A stretch of DNA of 64,000 bases from Photobacterium piscicola (GTDB taxonomy: Bacteria > Pseudomonadota > Gammaproteobacteria > Enterobacterales > Vibrionaceae). A program made the position numbers and the translations under genes. Each line of letters opens with the position of its first letter. Position 1 is the first letter of the stretch. Below, in pieces: positions 63,901 through 64,000 of the stretch. The notes under the pieces are model-generated. The model saw only the letters and a list, made by a program, of their open reading frames with translations, was not told the origin of the DNA and did no database searches. The stretch is from NCBI RefSeq assembly GCF_900166965.1, contig NZ_FUZI01000001.1, forward strand, positions 806,001 to 870,000, in the 5' to 3' direction.

Positions 63901-64000
63901 AGGATCAATCAATACGGCGTCATCACTAATCCACCAATCAAAAGAATATGGATTTTCACTTTTTTTCCCTGATGCACGCATGACACTAGAAAATACAAAA
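60910..64000 (-). CDS. tssM: Type VI secretion inner-membrane protein TssM (IcmF), 5' end outside window
   Basis: Partial: the frame is open to the right edge, leaving about 1029 C-terminal residues of a protein that is usually ~1150-1200. TssM is the inner-membrane scaffold of the T6SS membrane complex with TssJ and TssL. Seen: the GTPase-domain end FDWWISDDAVLIDPDGELLTQ (family: DWWF..AVLIDTAGRY), the WLNFVSWLEKTRSQRPLNGVVIAL run, a membrane helix around residues 295-315 counted from 63981 (VLWMSVLACSIASVLLIGG), then the long periplasmic part with the C-terminal GPWAFFRLLEQGLVV. The Walker A loop lies just outside. In the AVLIDPDGELL motif the usual TAGR is replaced by PDGE, which may mean a weak GTPase. 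Confidence 0.92.
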   Translation of the reverse strand, partial: FVFSSVMRASGKKSENPYSFDWWISDDAVLIDPDGELLTQRQNEEKNSGEMERRLWLNFVSWLEKTRSQRPLNGVVIALDIEHLASSTVAERLAYANLLRARLRELMEILSTRMPVYITLTKLDLLHGFDPYFRNYTQSQREEVMGFTFSLNTIKDFDYWLTEFDQNYIQFIERVNDSLPFVLRHAVDTEERSAIYSFSRQVAGLHDVLKQLLKDAFASDQFSTPALIRGIYFMSVYQQGVPTNVFVDAASRRYGLSNTINSAQHSKNSTTFFVKKLFNEIIYPEAGIASDSLRVIRHKAKVLWMSVLACSIASVLLIGGWQRYYTQNIAHENAVLSQVNQFKNEYSNVKLMRSEQELLASLNSIRQATLEFGVFQDKPKFVSDMGLYQGHKIGPKVEETYLGLLQFKFLPSLMKQLAVDINDANSEQQELSALRVFRMLTDRSGRQDDVVSRYFSKIWQHAFPNDAKTQEQLLAHLNYSLEYTDLQGLRNDDNRNAILVMKPYDNLIEGTQQDLSSVDLADRVYDNLKHTAEQELGAPLNIKKSVGPVFEIVFGQHIEDDALNIPQLLTKKGFNSYFLPKVESLSDVALVDSWVLGESTVAKFSAEDKQVLRQKIRDLYVDDYVNTWQLALNNIEIKYFSDINEAVTILSNIVGHKQPIERFIKTVDINTQLFPTLPENDKARLALMTSPQYQVASMIATPFTDIDLILDNNDKQPAYLQEVMTSVQQLYHYMKAIQDAPDRGKAALEATKDRLALKDNDPIYTLQQIATNLPKPLDNLVKEIAEESWYVVKQEAIKYVEVRWQSDVYKEYQQKLMSRYPFNNTSKDVSLKDFEAFFAPNGTLDNFYNNELKLFIDDKLSMDTNSTNKSSLLRSDVLKQFANAKKIQQAFFNRKGILDVEFTLEPINLSANQRRSVINVDGQYIEYSHGSRRPVELIWPNTLRDSSISKLSLVPASANLSPRAITIQGPWAFFRLLEQGLVVSASETSIDYRFSINGGNVVYRLNTEEDANPFTSSLFKNFKLSKTLY

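Overview
The window looks like a chromosomal segment of an AT-rich marine gammaproteobacterium of the Vibrionaceae, most likely a Photobacterium. The basis is inference from gene content: Enterobacteria/Vibrio-like housekeeping genes (YbiT, YcfD, PpiB, MarC, YbjQ), a TPP-riboswitch thiamine salvage operon, a type VI secretion TssM gene, anaerobic DMSO respiration and urease subunits. No rRNA, tRNA, CRISPR array or prophage was seen.

Layout. 0-3 kb: 3' part of a dmsABC operon (anaerobic DMSO reductase). 3-16 kb: small unknown proteins, a potassium channel, a large secreted protein with a chitin-binding-like N-terminus, a triple RidA fusion next to urease structural genes ureABC with no maturation genes in the window, a DUF1275 membrane protein and a polysaccharide deacetylase. 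16.5-18 kb: a REP-associated tyrosine transposase (RAYT) flanked by GGACAGCCAT repeats in inverted orientation. 18-22 kb: a five-gene iron uptake operon (P19/Tpd-like, cupredoxin, FTR1 permease, EfeM/O-like, EfeB) behind a good Fur box. 22-26 kb: a FecCD-type ABC importer convergent with a ModA-like protein, possibly for molybdate. 26-32 kb: dicarboxylate symporter, cysteine hydrolase, LTA-synthase-like sulfatase, YdgJ-like oxidoreductase.

32.3-40.4 kb is the accessory region. All genes lie on the minus strand: an unknown protein, a Fic toxin with an HTH-fused antitoxin, an unusual three-gene unit (80-aa protein, NACHT NTPase, RelA/SpoT-type nucleotide synthetase) and a HEPN/DUF4145-like protein. 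Between them sit copies of ~147-bp MITE-like elements with the same GGACAGCCAT ends as the RAYT repeats, two long repeated blocks, and three 55-bp palindromic attC-like sites placed at gene stop codons. The single genes are bounded by short inverted repeats that differ from one gene to the next, as in integron cassettes. I read this as a defence/toxin cassette island shaped by RAYT-related repeats. The NACHT plus RelA/SpoT operon is the best candidate for an undescribed system.

40.5-46.3 kb: TPP riboswitch and a seven-gene thiamine salvage operon (thiD, thiZXY transporter, tenA, thiM, thiE), each gene overlapping or nearly touching the next. 46.4-60.5 kb: ordinary core genes (YkgJ-like, MarC family, ybiT, Gfo/Idh oxidoreductase, ppiB, DUF3703, ybjQ, TDT and EamA transporters, C69 dipeptidase, ycfD, a DUF3313-like lipoprotein, an old-yellow-enzyme). 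60.9-64 kb: most of a tssM (T6SS inner-membrane) gene running off the right edge.
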